DNA from: Pseudoalteromonas shioyasakiensis
Lineage (GTDB): Bacteria; Pseudomonadota; Gammaproteobacteria; Enterobacterales; Alteromonadaceae
Direction: 5' to 3'
Length of the DNA: 64,000 bases
NCBI RefSeq assembly: GCF_019134595.1
Contig: NZ_CP077770.1
Span: 2,724,501 to 2,788,500 of the forward strand
Shown here: positions 9,894 through 18,455 of the stretch, piece after piece
Layout of the letters: each line of letters starts with the position of its first letter
How positions within the stretch are numbered: position 1 is the first letter of the stretch
Translations under genes and position numbers: made by a program
Notes under the pieces: model-generated
The model's database searches: none
What the model saw: only the letters and a program-made list of their open reading frames with translations
Told to the model about the DNA's origin: nothing

Positions 9894-10934
9894 TTACAGG
9901 AACTCCTCACCACCACCGCCACCAAGCATAATTTCGCCTGAGTCAGCTAAACGACGTGCCGTAGAAAGAATTTCTTTCTGTGCCGCTTCTACTTCACTAA
10001 TACGAACAGGGCCCATTGCCTCAAGATCATCAGCGAGTAATTCAGCAGCACGTTTAGACATGTTACTTAAAATCTTCTCTTTTAATGCTTCGTCAGTACC
10101 TTTAATTGCTTTCATTAATACATCTTGCTGTACTTCACGAAGGATCGCTTGAATACCACGGTCTTCAACATCCATTAAGTTCTCAAAGACAAACATAAGG
10201 TCTTGGATTTGCTGTGACATCTCTTCATCGTGTTCACGGATTGAATCCATTAACTGACCTTCAACATTGGTATCTAGGTAGTTCATGATATCAGCAGCCG
10301 CTTTCAAGCCCCCCATTTTCGCAGCTTGCGCACCAGCTTGACCTGCGAACTGTTTCTCCATGATTTCATTCAACTCTTGCAATGCTGCTGGTTGAACTTC
10401 TTCAAGGTTAGCAATACGCATGGTTAAATCTAAGCGCACTTTTTCTGGGAATTGCGACAAGATTTCCGCTGATTGCTCTGGCTCTAAATAGGATAAAACA
10501 ATGGTTTGAATTTGCGGGTGCTCGTTGCGAATGATATTCGCCACTTGCTTTGAATCCATCCACTTCAATGAATCAAGACCTTTCGCTCCTGAGCCCATAA
10601 CAATTTGGTCAATAAGGCTGGCTGCCTTGTCTTCACCAAGCGCTGCTGTAAGGGCTTTTTTGATAAAGTCTTCAGACTGGAAGCCAATGGTACTGAAGCT
10701 TTGAATTTGCTCAATAAACAAATTATGAACTGCGCTAATTTTCGCTTGCGATAAATCATCTAGCGCAGCCATTGCCATACCCACTTTTTGCACTTGCTTT
10801 GGCTCTAAGTGCTTAAGGATTTGCGCAGCATCTTCTTCTGATAAGCTCAGCAATAAGATTGCCGCCTTATCCACACCGTCTAATTTATCAACATCAAACG
10901 CCGGTGGTAGTTGTTTTTGTTCTTGATCAGTCAT
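9894..10934 (-). CDS. fliG: Flagellar motor switch protein FliG
   Basis: FliG links the MS-ring to the C-ring and contacts the stators. The 346-residue product has the three FliG domains. The N-terminal domain (about 15-110) contains GVDKAAILLLSLSEEDAAQI, the middle domain has EHPQIQTIVLSYLEPEQSAE at about 155-175, and the C-terminal domain has the charged torque helix region MKAIKGTDEALKEKILSNMS. The EEFL tail is typical. The start overlaps the end of fliF by 8 bases. Confidence 0.98.
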   Translation of the reverse strand: MTDQEQKQLPPAFDVDKLDGVDKAAILLLSLSEEDAAQILKHLEPKQVQKVGMAMAALDDLSQAKISAVHNLFIEQIQSFSTIGFQSEDFIKKALTAALGEDKAASLIDQIVMGSGAKGLDSLKWMDSKQVANIIRNEHPQIQTIVLSYLEPEQSAEILSQFPEKVRLDLTMRIANLEEVQPAALQELNEIMEKQFAGQAGAQAAKMGGLKAAADIMNYLDTNVEGQLMDSIREHDEEMSQQIQDLMFVFENLMDVEDRGIQAILREVQQDVLMKAIKGTDEALKEKILSNMSKRAAELLADDLEAMGPVRISEVEAAQKEILSTARRLADSGEIMLGGGGGEEFL

Positions 10935-12642
10935 CTTCTGTTAACCACGCTTTCACTACTTGAGAAGACAGTTCTGGTTCATTTGCAACCAATGCACGAA
11001 CTGCTTTGAGTAAATCTTCATCGCCATGTAAGTCTGGCAGCTGTAGTGTACCATCACTTGAGAATCCTACAGCAGCAGAGTCAAAGTCTTTATTTAGCAT
11101 ATCTAGCGTGCTATCACCAATATCTACACCGGCACTTAATGCATCTTCATCGTATTCTTCTAGTGTATCGTCTGGGTAAATTAGACGTTTCAGCATAGGT
11201 CTTACTACAAAGACAATCAGTACGATGATAACCAGTGCACCTAATGCTAAGCGTAGCATCTTCATGAACCAATCTTGCTCCCAAAGTGGAACTTCAATCG
11301 CTTCACCAGCATCTTCACGAACAAATGGCACTGTGACAACCTCAAGTGCATCACCACGCTGCATATCAAAACCAACACCGCCTTGTAATAAACGACGAAT
11401 ATTTGACAATGCTTCTACAGAGCGAGGAACCATGGTTGTTTCACCATTTTCACCCACCTGCGGTACATAATCAACGGCAACTGAAACACTGATACGACGA
11501 ATAACACCGGTTTGCTGACGCTTATGCGAAATTGTTGTATCAAGCTCATAGTTACGTGTTGCTTCTTTATGCGAACGACTTGGGTTCGTTGCTGAGCCTG
11601 CTCCACCTTGGCCTGCAATTTCTGGAATATTAGAGTTAACTGGCGGCTGATTCGTTAGCGCACCAGGAATGCCCACTGCAAGACCACCGATGTTGTTTTC
11701 TTCGAACGTGGTTTCACTGCGCACTGCTGGTAAGTCTGGGTTATAACGTTTTTGTGTTTCTTCGACTGCACTAAAATCCATGTTTAAATCGACTTGCGCG
11801 GTATAGTTACCTAAGCCTACAACTGGAATAAGGATGCTATCGATTTTATTTAAGTACTCTTCTTCACGCTTACGTTCAATCTCATACTCTTTACGAGAGC
11901 GAGCAGCAAGTGAGTTTTGTGAACCTGAATTAAGTAAGCGACCATTTTGATCGGTAACAGTAACACGCTCTGGCGATAAACCTTGGACTGCTGAGGCAAC
12001 AATATCAACTACTGAGTCAACTTCTTCACCGTCAAGTGTACGACCGCGTTTTAAGGTAAGCACTACCGTCGCTGAAGGTTGTTTTTCACGACGAGCAAAT
12101 ACGTTTTCTTTTGGAATAGCTAAAAGTACTTTGGCGCGAGTAACATTTTTTAGCTCTTCGATGGTACGTGCAAGCTGTTGCTCACGACCATGTTTTAAAC
12201 GTTCACGTTCAAGGCGTTGGCTAACACCAAACCCCATGTCTTGCATGATGATGTCAGTACCTGAGCTTGGCGCTTGCTCCAGGCCTTCACGAGCCATCAA
12301 TAATTTAATGTTTTGGTATTCACCTTCTTCAACAGAGATGACGTTACCATCAAGTTCGTAATCAATCTTTTGAGCGTCTAAAAAGTCCAGCGTTTGAATA
12401 AGCTCTTCCGTTGGCATTTTGCCAAGCGGACGCATATCTGGTTGACGAGCCCAAATAATAATAAAAATTGCGATAGCCAAACAGATTGCCAAAGCGATCA
12501 CTAAAGTAACCTGGCGTAAAACATCTACACCGTTTAAGGCACTTAGGTAGCCTGACTTTTGCTCTTGTTGATCATCAGTATCGGTTGAGTCGATACCGCC
12601 GCCTGCTAAGGCTAGATCAGTTGATTGATTAGATTGCGCCAC
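10927..12642 (-). CDS. fliF: Flagellar MS-ring protein FliF
   Basis: FliF builds the membrane-embedded MS-ring on which the basal body assembles. The 571-residue product has a first membrane helix (about 42-66, VTLVIALAICLAIAIFIIIW) and ring-building motifs such as LEQAPSSGTDIIMQDMGFGV and VLLAIPKENVFARREKQPSA. A second membrane helix follows at about 462-482. The C-terminal FliG-binding tail ends with VVKAWLTEDD. The length fits the family (about 560). It lies 20 bases after fliE. Confidence 0.98.
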   Translation of the reverse strand: MAQSNQSTDLALAGGGIDSTDTDDQQEQKSGYLSALNGVDVLRQVTLVIALAICLAIAIFIIIWARQPDMRPLGKMPTEELIQTLDFLDAQKIDYELDGNVISVEEGEYQNIKLLMAREGLEQAPSSGTDIIMQDMGFGVSQRLERERLKHGREQQLARTIEELKNVTRAKVLLAIPKENVFARREKQPSATVVLTLKRGRTLDGEEVDSVVDIVASAVQGLSPERVTVTDQNGRLLNSGSQNSLAARSRKEYEIERKREEEYLNKIDSILIPVVGLGNYTAQVDLNMDFSAVEETQKRYNPDLPAVRSETTFEENNIGGLAVGIPGALTNQPPVNSNIPEIAGQGGAGSATNPSRSHKEATRNYELDTTISHKRQQTGVIRRISVSVAVDYVPQVGENGETTMVPRSVEALSNIRRLLQGGVGFDMQRGDALEVVTVPFVREDAGEAIEVPLWEQDWFMKMLRLALGALVIIVLIVFVVRPMLKRLIYPDDTLEEYDEDALSAGVDIGDSTLDMLNKDFDSAAVGFSSDGTLQLPDLHGDEDLLKAVRALVANEPELSSQVVKAWLTEDD

Positions 12643-12662
12643 AATAATTCTCCACTACCTAG

Positions 12663-13010
12663 TTACACAGGCATGTTCATGATTTCTTTATAAGCTTCAA
12701 CAAGTTTATTTCGAACTTGCACCGTAGCTTCAAAAGCGACTGATGATTTTTGCGAAGCAATCATTACGTCAGCTAAAGAAACACTGCGATCGCCCATTTC
12801 CACTGCTGTTACTTTTTGCTTAGCGTCTTTTTGTAAGCCATTCACTGTATCAAGTGCATTGGTAAGTAAATCACCAAACTGTGCCGACGATGTTGGCTGA
12901 GTTTGTGTTGGTAAATTATTAATTGAGTTACTACGGCCTACTTCTGAAGCCATAGCTTGCATTTCTTGAAATAATGCGCTGTTTTGAACTTTCATAATAC
13001 TCTCTGACAA
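12663..13010 (-). CDS. fliE: Flagellar hook-basal body protein FliE
   Basis: FliE joins the MS-ring to the proximal rod. The 115-residue product carries FGDLLTNALDTVNGLQKDAK and the conserved C-terminal block SLADVMIASQKSSVAFEATV followed by QVRNKLVEAYKEIMNMPV, diagnostic for FliE. As the first gene after the sigma-54 promoter at 13035-13050 it heads the fliEFGHIJ operon. Confidence 0.97.
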   Translation of the reverse strand: MSESIMKVQNSALFQEMQAMASEVGRSNSINNLPTQTQPTSSAQFGDLLTNALDTVNGLQKDAKQKVTAVEMGDRSVSLADVMIASQKSSVAFEATVQVRNKLVEAYKEIMNMPV

Positions 13011-13034
13011 TGCAGTTTACTTATGCACTGATAA

Positions 13035-13050
13035 AGCACAAACCGTGCCA
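13035..13050 (-). promoter_or_regulatory. Sigma-54 promoter of the fliEFGHIJ operon
   Basis: The minus strand reads TGGCACGGTTTGTGCT, a -24 box matching consensus TGGCAC, with GG-N10-GC spacing and a GTGCT -12 box. It is 25-40 bases upstream of the fliE start. In Vibrio the equivalent operon depends on FlrC and sigma-54; the same is inferred here. Confidence 0.85.
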
Positions 13051-13117
13051 CAAAATAAAACAAGCAAATTCAATAGCTTGAACCATTAATTTTGCATGTC
13101 AGAGTTTTGACAGCAAA

Positions 13118-13141
13118 CAAGCTCACAAAAATGTGAGCTTG
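13118..13141 (-). terminator. Hairpin terminator downstream of flrC
   Basis: A perfect 10-bp inverted repeat (CAAGCTCACA / TGTGAGCTTG) with a 4-base loop lies 25 bases past the flrC stop and before the fliE promoter. On the minus strand it is followed by only an interrupted T stretch (TTTGC), so the terminator may be weak. Confidence 0.55.
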
Positions 13142-13165
13142 CTTGAGTAACTTTTTGGAAGGAGT

Positions 13166-14569
13166 TTATGCAGGTAAGGCGATACCCAAGTCTCGCATTT
13201 GCGCCAGTTTATAACGTAACGTGCGAGGACTAATACCTAAGGTTTCTGCAACCTCTTTACGCTTACCATTACAGCGAGCTAAGGTTTCTAAAATAATACG
13301 ATGCTCTTTGTCTTTCAGCTCGTCTTTGTAATTACCTTGCTCACTCACTTGTGGCACGGTATCTAAATTAACTTCAACAGGCTGTTCTTGATATACCGGA
13401 GCGTTGTGTGGTGGCGTAGCGACTGGCTTGATATCCACCGTAAGCAACTCTTCAATAAAGACATCATCTTGATGAATACTATTACCATCACATAATATCA
13501 ATGCCCGTTGCATAACGTTATCAAGCTCTCGTACGTTACCTGGCCAAGCATGCGATAGCAGCTTTTGTTTCGCACCCTCACTTAGTTGAGCTATAGGCTC
13601 TTTACTTTTCAGGCAATGACGCTCTATTAAATGCTCAGCCAATACAATAATGTCGCCAGGACGCTCGGCTAATGGTTTCCACAATAGCGGGAATACATTT
13701 AAGCGATAATATAAATCTTCTCTAAATAGATTTTCGCTCACCGCTTCTTTCAAATCTCGGTTACTTGTAGCTAGAACGCGAACATCAAGCTCTATGGTTT
13801 TACGACCGCCTAAGCGCTCTACTTCGCGCTCTTGAAGTACACGCAGTAATTTAGCTTGTAAGCCTAAATCCATCTCAGTAATTTCATCAAGTAAGATGGT
13901 ACCACCTTGAGCTTGCTCAAATTTACCCGGGCAAGCTTGAATAGCGCCGGTAAACGCCCCTTTTTCGTAACCGAATAAGGTTGCTTCAAGCATGTTTTCA
14001 GGAATAGCAGCACAGTTAATAGCCACAAAGGGAGCATCGCTACGATTTGATTTATCGTGGATAAAACGAGCCAACACTTCTTTACCCGAGCCACTTGGGC
14101 CGAGTACCATGACACTGGCATCTGAGCGGGCAACTTTGCTCGCGAGCTCTAATAGCTTAATGCTTGATGGATCGGCAACGATTGGACCATCGGTTTCTTT
14201 TTCTTTTTCAGGCAAATAACGGCTAACCATATTAAGGAGCACTTCTGGAGCAAACGGTTTTGCCATGTAATCAATCGCGCCTAAACGCATTGCTTCTACA
14301 GCATCATCGATAGTGGCATAGGCCGTCATCATTAATACCGGCAGCTCAGGATAATTAAGTTTAATGCTACGTAGTAGGTCAAGGCCGCTCATAGCGCCCA
14401 TTTGCACATCACTAACAACCAATGAATAGCTATTTTGCTTAAGCAAGATCATCGCTTGTTCGGCGCTATCTGCAGCAACGCAATCAATACCCGACATTTC
14501 AAGGGTATCAATCAGTGCTTCTCGTAAGCCTGCGTCGTCTTCAACGACTAAAATAGAGTTAGTATTCAT
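13166..14569 (-). CDS. flrC: Sigma-54-dependent flagellar response regulator FlrC
   Basis: FlrC (FleR/FlaM family) is phosphorylated by FlrB and activates sigma-54 promoters of hook-basal-body genes. The 467-residue product has a receiver domain (1-120) with acceptor Asp54 in VVSDVQMG and Lys104. Its AAA+ domain has Walker A GPSGSGKE at 157-164 and the sigma-54 contact loop GAFTGA at 204-209. A Fis-type helix-turn-helix lies at about 435-460 (RKEVAETLGISPRTLRYKL). The start overlaps the flrB stop by 4 bases. Walker A reads GPSGSGKE rather than the usual GESGTGKE, a variant also seen in other FlrC proteins. Confidence 0.96.
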   Translation of the reverse strand: MNTNSILVVEDDAGLREALIDTLEMSGIDCVAADSAEQAMILLKQNSYSLVVSDVQMGAMSGLDLLRSIKLNYPELPVLMMTAYATIDDAVEAMRLGAIDYMAKPFAPEVLLNMVSRYLPEKEKETDGPIVADPSSIKLLELASKVARSDASVMVLGPSGSGKEVLARFIHDKSNRSDAPFVAINCAAIPENMLEATLFGYEKGAFTGAIQACPGKFEQAQGGTILLDEITEMDLGLQAKLLRVLQEREVERLGGRKTIELDVRVLATSNRDLKEAVSENLFREDLYYRLNVFPLLWKPLAERPGDIIVLAEHLIERHCLKSKEPIAQLSEGAKQKLLSHAWPGNVRELDNVMQRALILCDGNSIHQDDVFIEELLTVDIKPVATPPHNAPVYQEQPVEVNLDTVPQVSEQGNYKDELKDKEHRIILETLARCNGKRKEVAETLGISPRTLRYKLAQMRDLGIALPA

Positions 14570-15678
14570 TTTGCCTCCGCTGACATTGGTTCTGCACTAA
14601 TTGGCAAGATCAAACTAAAACATGCTCCCCCATGAGCATTATTAGCCACTTCAACCCGTCCTTGGTGCGCATTGGCGACTGAACTTACAACAGCAAGTCC
14701 AAGCCCCGTGCCTTGGCTTTTGGTAGTGTAAAAAGGTTCGAATAATTTGTTGGCATGACGTAAATCAACACCCGGGCCATTATCACTGACACTGATGCGA
14801 ACACAGTTTTCGCTAGTTTCGTCACGTTCGGCACTCAGGGTTACCACAGCCTCAGTACCAATAATTTGAATACTATTGTGGATCAGGTTTTGAATAGCAC
14901 TCGCCAGAGCCGTTTTATTACCCATAATTTCAATATCAGGTTCTGGTAAGTTCACGCTTAGTTCACTGTTATTTTGCGCAACCATAGCATCAGCACCGGC
15001 TTTTACTTCATTAAGTAACTGCTGCATTGAAACGCTTTCGACCACTTGTTGCTCACCACTTTTGGCAAATAACAGCATATCGTTCACTTGAGTTTCTAAA
15101 TCTTTTAAACGCGACATTAACTTTGTATGAAAGTTGCCACGCGAGCTTTCTGGCAATCGCTTTGAGCCTAAATTTGCGGCATACAGCATGGCCGCTGATA
15201 ACGGTGTTCTGACTTGATGAGCAAGCGAAGCGACCATTTTGCCAAGCGCACTTAAGCGCTGCATATGTGCTACTCGCTTTTGTAAGCGTCTGGTTTCAGT
15301 TAAATCTGTCATTAAAATTAACTGCCCTGGCTCTGGAGCAAGCGCAGTAATATCAAGCTTTATTAAACGGCCATCCTTAAGTGATACTTCATGTCCATCG
15401 TCTTGCTTTGGTCGAAATGAGCGTTGAATAACGCTAAACCACTTTTCACCTTCAAGGGGTTCACCTAGCATATCAATGGCAATTTGATTGGCTTTTGCGA
15501 TCATGCCTCGGCCATCTAAAACCACCACACCCGCAGGCATGGTATCAACCAAGTGGCCTAACCAACTGGCTTGTTGGCGCAGATCACTCAATTCACCCAC
15601 ATACTCTTCTTGCTGTAAGCATGGGTTATATTGTTTGGCTGTGATAAATTGTGGTTTTAGGACATTTGCTAAGGCCAT
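14566..15678 (-). CDS. flrB: Flagellar sensor histidine kinase FlrB
   Basis: FlrB (FleS family) is a soluble PAS-containing histidine kinase that phosphorylates FlrC. In the 370 residues I see a PAS domain (about 40-130, starting WLGHLVDTMPAGVVVLDGRG), a HisKA box with phospho-acceptor His154 in SLAHQVRTPLSAAM, and an HATPase domain with VSDNGPGVD and GTGLGLAVV. There are no membrane segments, consistent with a cytosolic kinase. It is first in the flrBC operon, downstream of a sigma-54 promoter. Confidence 0.95.
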   Translation of the reverse strand: MALANVLKPQFITAKQYNPCLQQEEYVGELSDLRQQASWLGHLVDTMPAGVVVLDGRGMIAKANQIAIDMLGEPLEGEKWFSVIQRSFRPKQDDGHEVSLKDGRLIKLDITALAPEPGQLILMTDLTETRRLQKRVAHMQRLSALGKMVASLAHQVRTPLSAAMLYAANLGSKRLPESSRGNFHTKLMSRLKDLETQVNDMLLFAKSGEQQVVESVSMQQLLNEVKAGADAMVAQNNSELSVNLPEPDIEIMGNKTALASAIQNLIHNSIQIIGTEAVVTLSAERDETSENCVRISVSDNGPGVDLRHANKLFEPFYTTKSQGTGLGLAVVSSVANAHQGRVEVANNAHGGACFSLILPISAEPMSAEAK

Positions 15679-15714
15679 AATCGATACTCAAAAAATCGTG
15701 TCTACCTAGCTAAA

Positions 15715-15730
15715 TGCACAATCCGTACCA
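15715..15730 (-). promoter_or_regulatory. Sigma-54 promoter of flrBC
   Basis: The minus strand reads TGGTACGGATTGTGCA with GG-N10-GC spacing, 37 bases upstream of the flrB ATG. By homology with Vibrio, this would be the FlrA-activated class II promoter. Confidence 0.8.
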
Positions 15731-15805
15731 AATTTATTTTTGTTTTATTTCAATAAATTAAAGACAAAACAACACTGACAAAAAAATGACAATCGCGAGG
15801 GAATA

Positions 15806-16393
15806 ATGCAAAAAGAACACCATTGTCGTTGCCCATGGCTCGATACCAGCAAAGAAGATTATGTGGCCTATCATGACCAAGAATGGGGGGTGCCATTATA
15901 TGATGATCACCGCTTATTTGAATTTATAACCTTAGAGTCAGCACAAGCGGGACTGAGTTGGTATACCATACTTAAAAAGCGTGATGGCTATCGCAGTGCC
16001 TTCAAAAACTTTGTTGTTGAAGACGTTGCCAAAATGACCGAAGACGACGTCGAACGATTAATGCAGTTTGAAGGTATTATTCGTAATCGTGCTAAAATCG
16101 CTGCCACTATCAATAACGCGCAGCGTTTTATTGAAATTCAAAAAGAGTTTGGCAGTTTCTCAAACTACCAATGGCAGTTTGTGGGTGGCAAGCCACTGGT
16201 AAACGACCTCGATAAATTAGCGGACTATCCGGCTATTACTGAAGCCTCAACAGCATTCGCCAAAGATTTAAAAAAGCGCGGCTTTAAGTTTTTGGGCCCG
16301 ACTACGGTGTATGCCCACATGCAGGCCTGCGGCATGGTTAACGACCACAGTAATGATTGCTTTAGAAAACAAGAGATTATTGATAGTTATTAA
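15806..16393 (+). CDS. tag: DNA-3-methyladenine glycosylase I
   Basis: Tag removes 3-methyladenine from alkylated DNA to start base excision repair in the cytoplasm. The 195-residue protein has the family sequence CPWLDTSKEDYVAYHDQEWG at 9-28, ESAQAGLSWYTILKKRDGYR at about 50-69, and the zinc-snap residues Cys9, His23, His181 and Cys185 (from NDHSNDCFR). It is complete and of normal length (E. coli 187). The gene is on the opposite strand between flrA and flrB and has no flagellar role; it looks like an insertion into the regulatory block. Its promoter would share the 127-base gap with flrB. Confidence 0.96.
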   Translation: MQKEHHCRCPWLDTSKEDYVAYHDQEWGVPLYDDHRLFEFITLESAQAGLSWYTILKKRDGYRSAFKNFVVEDVAKMTEDDVERLMQFEGIIRNRAKIAATINNAQRFIEIQKEFGSFSNYQWQFVGGKPLVNDLDKLADYPAITEASTAFAKDLKKRGFKFLGPTTVYAHMQACGMVNDHSNDCFRKQEIIDSY

Positions 16394-16868
16394 GTGATAA
16401 GGGCTAAGCTTGCCTTTTACCTTCTTAGTGCATCAAGCAACGTCCGGTGGTAAAAATCTAATTAAGTATTTATTCACAAAGAGGCTAAGAGACGCTGCGC
16501 TTATGAGGTAAAAATAAAGGTGTTAAATTTTAGGTTCTAGGCTACTAGGTGTAGCGCGCAGCACCTCGATTACCTTGGTGGTAAAAGTATTAAAAGCCTG
16601 ATTCACAAACAGGTTAAAGGAATATTGCGCTTTAAATATTAAAAGAAAGGGCTTGGTTTCTCATTTGTTCCTCATTGTTTTCTCTTTGTGCAAAAAGCTT
16701 TTAGTGATTTATTACCACAGCACACCCCGAAAAAAGACGGTGAGCGTGCCTACAAGCTTAGCGCCTATAAATAATGACAAAGCTCACTCTATAGGCTTCA
16801 TAACCATAGTACTTAGTTAATTTTTGCCTAAAACCTACTACCTGCCGACTAAAACCTGCTCTTGGCTA
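16394..16868. other. 475-base convergent intergenic region between tag and flrA
   Basis: No credible gene is present. The region holds a degenerate direct repeat (16446-16502 and 16577-16632, listed separately). It also has a small inverted repeat with a GCGCGC core at 16547-16566 (AGGTG/CACCT arms), and an inverted repeat GCCTATA/TATAGGC (16763-16769 and 16790-16796) that could take part in terminating flrA. No strong T-tailed terminator was found for either gene. Confidence 0.5.
16446..16632. repeat. Degenerate direct repeat pair in the tag-flrA gap
   Basis: Two copies of about 57 bases, 16446-16502 and 16577-16632, start 131 bases apart. Both begin GGTGGTAAAA, share ATTCACAAA about 25 bases in, then an AGG(C/T)TAA block, and end TGCGCTT. 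The middle of the unit differs. They resemble members of a dispersed intergenic repeat family, but whether other copies exist in the genome cannot be seen here. Confidence 0.45.
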
Positions 16869-18308
16869 TTAATCACGCGTTAGGTTATATTTCTTCATTT
16901 TTTCGACTAGTGTGGTGCGGCGAACACCTAAAATTTCTGCTGCACGTGCAACAACGTAATCATAGCGCTCTAATGCTTGGCTGATTAAGCTAATTTCTAG
17001 CTCAGCAAGATACTCTTTGAGCTCAATTCCTTCATCTGGTAATAAACCTGAGTCAGCCGTTGTTGCTGGTACATCAAGCTCTTCCTCATCATAATCACTA
17101 AAGCCGGTACTGAAAATATCGTTGAAAGCATCTCGCTCCATCAACTCTTCAGGGTACTCAGGCTCATAAGCCTCGACTTCGATATAACGATATTTAGCTG
17201 GTAGGTCTGGCACATCAACCACTTTATCAGGGAACATGATCACCATGCGTTCAACTAAGTTAGCAAGCTCACGAATATTCCCCGGCCACGCATGCTCTTT
17301 TAAGCTTTGAATCGCACGCTCAGTGAATTTGGCCGTTGTGCCACTTTGCTCGTTCACACGACGCATTAACTCTTTTAAAAGCAGAGGAATGTCGTCGGCA
17401 CGCTCACTAAGCGAAGGATTTTCAATTGGAAACACGTTTAAGCGATAAAAAAGGTCTTCACGGAAGTCGCCCTTTTCAATCATTTCTTCAAGGTTGCGGT
17501 GAGTCGCAGCAATAATGCGTACATCTGCTTGAATAGGCTTAGTACCCCCTACTCGCTCATAGCTACGCTCTTGCAACACACGCAGTAGTTTAACCTGCAT
17601 TTGCAAAGGCATATCACCAATTTCATCTAGAAACAGCGTGCCGCCTTGCGCTAATTCAAAACGCCCTTTGCGTGCAGAAATAGCGCCCGTAAAGGCACCC
17701 TTTTCATGGCCAAATAGCTCACTTTCAAGTAGTTCGCCTGGGATAGCACCACAGTTTACCGGCACAAATGGCCCGGTATTGCGTTTAGAGAGTAAATGAA
17801 CGTTGCGTGCAACAACTTCTTTACCTGTGCCTGACTCACCTAAGATCAGCACATTGGCATCGGTTTTTGCTACTTGCTCAATTAAAAAGCGCACATCTTT
17901 TACAGCTTCGGTTTCACCTACTAAACCATCAAATGATTTGTTAGATTTAGCTTGTTTATGGTCACCCGGTAGCATGCGCTGATATTGCTGACAATCATGC
18001 AATAGCTGAGTAGTTACATCATGGTTAAATGGCTCACAAATTAAACCTACTACATTTGCAATGCTTAGTAACGGTTTGAGTGTTTCACCAATTAATAAAA
18101 ACGGAATGGCAGGAAACTGTTTGATCACAGCCTCGTGATTTAGCTGCTGTAAAGCACCAAGAATGACCATGCATTCTTGCTGTTGATGTTTTTCACAAAA
18201 AGACTGTAATGAAGTCTCATCAACTAATTGTGCAGTTTCACCAATGAAGGTAAGTGCTGCATGTAAACCTATCGCACGATTATTATTATTGTCTAAAATT
18301 AAGATCAT
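16869..18308 (-). CDS. flrA: Flagellar master activator FlrA (FleQ family)
   Basis: FlrA is the sigma-54 enhancer-binding protein at the top of the polar-flagellar hierarchy; it turns on flrBC and early genes. The 479-residue product has an atypical receiver-like FleQ N-domain (1-110) lacking the acceptor-Asp pattern. The AAA+ domain has Walker A GESGTGKE at 157-164 and GAFTGA at 204-209. The Fis-type DNA-binding domain is at the C-terminus ([20 protein letters not shown]). It is transcribed alone, probably from a sigma-70 promoter. In Vibrio and Shewanella flrA sits next to flrBC; here tag separates them. Confidence 0.96.
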   Translation of the reverse strand: MILILDNNNNRAIGLHAALTFIGETAQLVDETSLQSFCEKHQQQECMVILGALQQLNHEAVIKQFPAIPFLLIGETLKPLLSIANVVGLICEPFNHDVTTQLLHDCQQYQRMLPGDHKQAKSNKSFDGLVGETEAVKDVRFLIEQVAKTDANVLILGESGTGKEVVARNVHLLSKRNTGPFVPVNCGAIPGELLESELFGHEKGAFTGAISARKGRFELAQGGTLFLDEIGDMPLQMQVKLLRVLQERSYERVGGTKPIQADVRIIAATHRNLEEMIEKGDFREDLFYRLNVFPIENPSLSERADDIPLLLKELMRRVNEQSGTTAKFTERAIQSLKEHAWPGNIRELANLVERMVIMFPDKVVDVPDLPAKYRYIEVEAYEPEYPEELMERDAFNDIFSTGFSDYDEEELDVPATTADSGLLPDEGIELKEYLAELEISLISQALERYDYVVARAAEILGVRRTTLVEKMKKYNLTRD

Positions 18309-18350
18309 TATTGGCGAACCACAGTTACCACGAGGTTAGTTAATTTCTAA

Positions 18351-18378
18351 ATTGTAAGCGAGTTTAGGAGGGATGCAA
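18351..18378 (-). promoter_or_regulatory. Candidate sigma-70 promoter of flrA
   Basis: The minus strand shows TTGCAT, a 16-base spacer, then TACAAT, placing the start of transcription about 35 bases upstream of the flrA ATG. No GG-N10-GC element is present here, which fits a top-tier regulator not itself under sigma-54. Confidence 0.4.
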
Positions 18379-18455
18379 GCGCTAAGCGGCAATTTATTGA
18401 CATCAACGCCAAAAAAATGCCGAAGTAAGCTTTATTTCATACTAAGTAACTAGAT

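Noticed and set aside
13166..14569. FlrC Walker A variant GPSGSGKE as a defect
   Set aside because: The catalytic Gly-Lys residues are intact, and this variant is compatible with known FlrC-type proteins; the rest of the AAA+ domain is complete.
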